A stretch of 64,000 nt of DNA from Limonium bicolor (taxonomy: Eukaryota > Streptophyta > Magnoliopsida > Caryophyllales > Plumbaginaceae). The position numbers were made by a program, and so were the translations under genes. Below the pieces are notes generated by a model. It was not told the DNA's origin, did no database searches, and saw only the letters and a list, made by a program, of their open reading frames with translations. The stretch lies in assembly GCA_023374045.1 (NCBI GenBank), contig CM041776.1, positions 284,717,873 through 284,781,872 on the forward strand, written 5' to 3'. This document shows, piece by piece, positions 60,081 to 64,000 of this stretch; the first letter of the stretch is position 1; each line of letters starts with the position of its first letter.

Positions 60081-60336
60081 GTGGTCCGGGACTTGGTCCT
60101 TACCTTAAGTCCCGGATCAACACTTACACAAACTCACGGTATGTTTTGATAGGGTGGTCCGGGACCTTGTACTCACCCTAAGTCCCGGACCAAGACAGTC
60201 TTGTACTCTCGGCTACATTTAACAGGGTGGTCCGGGACCTTGTACTCACCCCAAGTCCCGGACCAAGTTAGTCTCACAACTCTTGACCTGTTTTTCATAT
60301 GGTCCGGACACCAATCCAAAACCTAAGTCCCGGACC
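60081..60336. repeat. 73-bp minisatellite with internal dyads
   Basis: Four units start at about 60081, 60154, 60227 and 60300. Each has GGTCCGGGAC and, after about 20 bases, its near-complement AAGTCCCGGACC, so each unit can fold into a hairpin. The repeat lies inside the solo LTR, downstream of the inferred transcription start. Confidence 0.93.
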
Positions 60337-61845
60337 TCCTGTAACAGAATCCCAAATTTGACAATCTAAGTCTCGCTTCATCTATTCTCTTCATCCATTG
60401 ATTACCCAACCTTCACACATGTACTTAGGCACATTCTAATACCAAAATATCACTTTAATTCACCTTAAAACATTACCCAACTTGTTATTCATTTTTCTTA
60501 CAAATCTCTTAACACTTGTGACAATTCTCATTTGGTTTTCTAAGTGGTGTTTCACCTATAATGACCACTACACCAAATGTTTCCTTACCATCACAACCTC
60601 ATCTATTAAACACTTAAACTTCTTGTTCATCAACCAAATTTCGCCATAGTTTCCTTTGTATCACCTCTCACCAAAACTTACAGTTTTCACCTTAATACAA
60701 CCCAAGAACACTTAATCACTCACTACACACCCTTGTACAACAATCACATGGTTTTTCAACCCATTAATCTCCAGAGACGTACACCTTCACCAAAGACACC
60801 TTCATTACACACAACTAAACCTCAAGCTACACTACATCACAATATAGTGCATAAACTTAAATTGCTTGGCACTTAGGCCCTTAAATAACATAAACCTTAA
60901 CACTGAATTTTCCACATAATAATTGCCTTTGACCTGCAAATACACCCACATCACATATGCCTTTAATAAACTCTTTGAGAGCATTTTACTAACTCATTTC
61001 CCATTGGCTCTTTAGGTATTTTATATTAAGCAATCTCAAGCTCAATTTTCCTAAGGCATTTAAACCACATTAGGTTAACACATTTACCTCTTTTCTTTCA
61101 AGATTTTTACTTGAATACTCTTGTTCTTCCTTGGTTGGAAATCGGCAAGAGGACTTGGCTACTTGTCAATGTTCTAGCCAACACACAAATAAACCAATGA
61201 GCATTCAAGCTTCATGCTTAAACTCATTTACAAACCCTAGGTTAACATAAGTGTTTAATACACTAGAACTTGATGATTACCTTTGGAATTTGAAAGAGAA
61301 CTTGAACAAGTGGCAAGATAGGAATCCTCCTAGCCCTTTGAAGATTGGAATGGAGCTATGGAAGAACAAGAGAAGACACCAACACTGGTGAATTTTCGGA
61401 CAACACATAAACACGAGGAAATGGGGTTTTTCTTTGAGTTTCCTTACCTTGAAGCAAAGGAGAACAATAATATGTGAAAAGATGAACTCAAGCTCCTTCC
61501 ATGGAGATTCCTCTTGGCACAAAAATGGAGCTCTTGAAAATTTGAAAGGACCAAGTTGAAGAGCTTGATGAGACTAAGAGATGGTGGTCTTAGTTTTTGA
61601 TTTGGTCAAGTGGAGCTAGGAGTTACAAGGATTGAAGATGAAGTCTGGTGGTGAGCTGCTCTTCAACGTGAAAGAGAGCAGGAAGGAGATGGGATACGTA
61701 GACAGCAAAAGGAAATGAAGAGAATCACTGATTGTAGTTGCTTTTGAAGATATTTGTTACCAAAAGCAATAGTGCTTCTTTAATTACTTATTTATTTGCT
61801 GGTTTTGACAAGGGTGGTGACTCACCACATACAAAAACCGGCCCC

Positions 61846-61857
61846 CATTTATATAAG
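61846..61857 (-). promoter_or_regulatory. TATA-like box of the solo LTR
   Basis: The minus strand reads CCCCTTATATAAATGGGG. A GC-flanked TATA in an otherwise AT-rich LTR, about 515 bp from the LTR start, is where a U3 promoter would be expected. Inference only. Confidence 0.45.
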
Positions 61858-64000
61858 GGGTTACCCAGCCTTAATTGATCAATTAAATTACTTATGTTAA
61901 CGTATGTTACAAACTAGCTTATTTAGTTACTATTCATAAAAACAAGGCACTTAAAAGTGAAATTTTTGATTTCTCATGATGTAACTTCCAAATGTGATAC
62001 TAAGTAGTACAAATATTAATTAAAGAGTAATGATGGACATTTAGCCATTCAAAACTCGTTTACAAGACAATTTTTCAAAACGTGCTTTAAGACTCCTTAA
62101 AGCACATTTTGTGTTTTAACTGGTTTTCAAGCTTGGTTTTCTTTGGTAATTGATTTAATAGGCTCATTAATATATAATTAAGGTCTTGGTAAGTTCAATA
62201 AGCCTTAACCAAGATTATCCCAAGCTTAGAGCATATTTTGCCCTTATTGCCCTTTAGGCAATTAATTGTATTACTATTACTAAATTGTTTACTAATGTTT
62301 CTAAGACTCTTTTTAGTCTTAATCTATCATAATTTAATGTTTAAACAACTTATTAAGGTTTGGGGTATTTCACTATATGATGTACAAGTGTACATTAAGT
62401 TACACGCGATAACAAAGTTCAACAATAAGTATATTAATCTAGAGACAAGACACGCATGTAATATAACGTTCTCTTTCCAAATCTCGAGTTAAGCCGAAAA
62501 CCCGACAAACGGTGACAGTTAATAACGGGGGATTAACCGGGAGGTATTAGTGACGGTACGGGGTACCGAGAATTGTGTTATTTATAGTATGCTAATCAGT
62601 AGCATTATATATTGTTTAGACTGTTAGAGACGACACGCGGAGCATAGGATCTTGCTGATTCATACTCCCCGTAATACATCAGGGTGAACGGTATGTTGTT
62701 TTGTTCTCTGATTGTCTCTGAGGGCTTCCTCAGTTCAGACTTCTGTGTGATCTGTGATAAATGTTTGTCTGAATATGTGAATAAATATGCATGAACTGTA
62801 TATTTTTAGCTGCTTATATTTACTGTTGATGCGATAACAGTATGGTTCGTATATATGGACCTATATATTAAACGAACTAGCGGCTATGGTGCTATCTTAT
62901 ATGTAAATATAAGGATCGTCAGGAAACGTTGTAGCACTAGGATAATAAGATATACATATATCCGAGACTTTATACGGAGCATTGGCCTTTTTAAATGCCG
63001 CTCTCGTATCTAACACTGGATCCGAGTTTACAGACTCCGGATTGGACTAATGACCTTAGTCTGCTGTGTTAGAAAAAAAATTGGTAATGCGATGCATGGT
63101 ATAATTAATTAATGAAAGATAATAAAGCCAAGAGGATGTGGCTCTTGGTGCGCGTTGTTCACAAAAACGATACCAGGATGTCCGCGTACGGGTCCGTAAG
63201 TATCAAGAAAATTTCCCGTGAGCTAGAATGGCTCGTTGGTCGGAGACTCTACCGCTGGAGTGGCTACTGCCGTGGGTGACCCGACATAATATATGGGTAA
63301 TTTAGAGACTCGTCGTTTTTAATGAGGCGTTGTCACTAGGTATAACTGAACAATTAATACAGTTGAGACTTGTACATTGGCGAACAATATTGGTTCCTAT
63401 ACCAAGGACGGGAATTGGTACTTGTTTATTATTCTCGTTGTTTCGCCTTGTTGTTCATGGGTTATACTTGTGGTTATGTTATGTGTGTTGATGGTTGTGT
63501 TATTGTATGGATATTACTGTTAATTGTTTACAGTTTAAATATTAAAATGGTATTGCATGTAACGAATTCATGCTCTCGACAATTAATTGAGGGGTTTGAG
63601 GAGGCATGACGGGGCATGTAACATACTCAGCAGGGGCTGATTCCATACCACAAACCATTTTATTGTAGGAGACTAGCTGGTGGGTCGACGCGGGGCGTGA
63701 CAGTTGTGTTTACTGTTGGTTAGACTTGGTACGGTTGAGACTACTGTTTTGGACTCGGGTTGTTATAACGAGGTGTATTTGGTTAGATGCTCACGTGTAC
63801 GGTCTGTAATAATGGTTGTTGTTGGATTTGTTTTAAATTGTTTAAGCACTACTATCTATCTCTTGTGGTCACTGCGGGAATACGTTTCGCAAGTTGATTA
63901 TCAGGTAACTCGTTATCACCCGTATGGGCGAGTGATAACAGTGACACCATTAGAGCGACAGTCTTATTTACCGCTGCGATTATTTATTATGTGCGACATA

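Larger units (their letters stand above)
58257..62372 (-). mobile_element. Solo LTR of 4.1 kb, nested
   Basis: The plus strand begins TGTAACACCCC and ends GGGGTATTTCA. CTATA flanks both sides (58252-58256 and 62373-62377), an exact 5-bp target repeat. There is no coding frame, primer site or second LTR inside, so it is best read as a solo LTR. A TATA-like TTATATAAAT on the minus strand at about 61846-61857, with a plausible start downstream, sets the direction as minus. The element shares its start with the outer sequence at 55068. Confidence 0.85.
55068..64000 (+). mobile_element. Very long non-coding LTR sequence, right end uncertain
   Basis: The start TGAAATACCCC equals the start of the nested solo LTR at 58257-62372 read in reverse, so both belong to related LTR families in opposite orientation. 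It runs through AT-rich, gene-free DNA, is interrupted at 58257-62372, and resumes. A possible end is CGGGGCGTGACA at about 63693-63704, which would fit TG...CA ends, but no primer site or target repeat is seen there. It may continue past the window. No gag or pol is present. The superfamily (Gypsy-like) is a guess from LTR size. Confidence 0.6.

Noticed and set aside
63693..64000. Definite 3' end of the outer LTR and start of an internal domain
   Set aside because: CGGGGCGTGACA fits an LTR end but no primer site follows and no target repeat matches the left flank.

Overview
This window is nuclear DNA of a flowering plant, most likely a eudicot. It holds spliced plant genes (ATG4, MAT1, an R2R3-MYB exon), Ty1/copia, CACTA, PIF/Harbinger, Mutator-like, hAT-like, Stowaway and TRIM elements, and AT-rich intergenic DNA. 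I cannot name the species. There are no prokaryotic, organellar, rRNA, tRNA or CRISPR features. Well over two thirds is mobile or repeat DNA, so most open frames are pieces of transposons.

Layout. 1-4.6 kb: minus-strand copia element that runs off the left edge. 4.6-8.7 kb: a scrap of a duplicated segment (copy A), a decayed plant En/Spm-type (Transposase_24) gene with CACTA-like end DNA, and a copia fragment cut at both ends. 8.75-13.05 kb: copy B of the segmental duplication, with a small MGNTCC protein gene and a broken ATG4 copy that carries a two-LTR copia deletion derivative. 13.05-17.46 kb: an AT-rich tandem array of about 345 bp units, interrupted by two related long-TIR elements. 17.47-23.19 kb: plus-strand copia with a three-LTR TRIM and a MITE nested in it. 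23.24-28.91 kb: minus-strand copia. 28.97-34.4 kb: copy C, with a second MGNTCC gene and the only ATG4 that looks functional. 34.4-41.8 kb: MITEs, a large inverted repeat, a MYB first exon and a GH9 endoglucanase pseudogene. 41.88-50.26 kb: an 8.4 kb PIF/Harbinger element with matching TIRs and TTA target duplications, nested in a CACTA-like element that ends at 50.92 kb. 51.7-53.7 kb: MAT1, apparently intact. 54.0-54.7 kb: a foldback palindrome. 55.07 kb to the right edge: very long non-coding LTR sequence, with a 4.1 kb solo LTR of a related family nested in the opposite orientation.

How it works together. The likely host genes are ATG4 (cysteine protease that processes ATG8 in autophagy), MAT1 (assembly factor of the CDK-activating kinase), the two MGNTCC genes (probably N-myristoylated, function unknown) and perhaps the MYB exon. 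They are not an operon or pathway. The strongest candidate for something new is the Harbinger element. Besides a Myb/SANT-like protein and a DDE transposase, it holds extra plus-strand frames and three minus-strand frames: one with SUMO-interaction and SUMO-acceptor-like motifs, one acidic/proline-rich with CxC-type cysteines, and one GRF-type zinc finger with a hydrophobic tail. The several filled-versus-empty-site comparisons also let parts of the insertion history be ordered.
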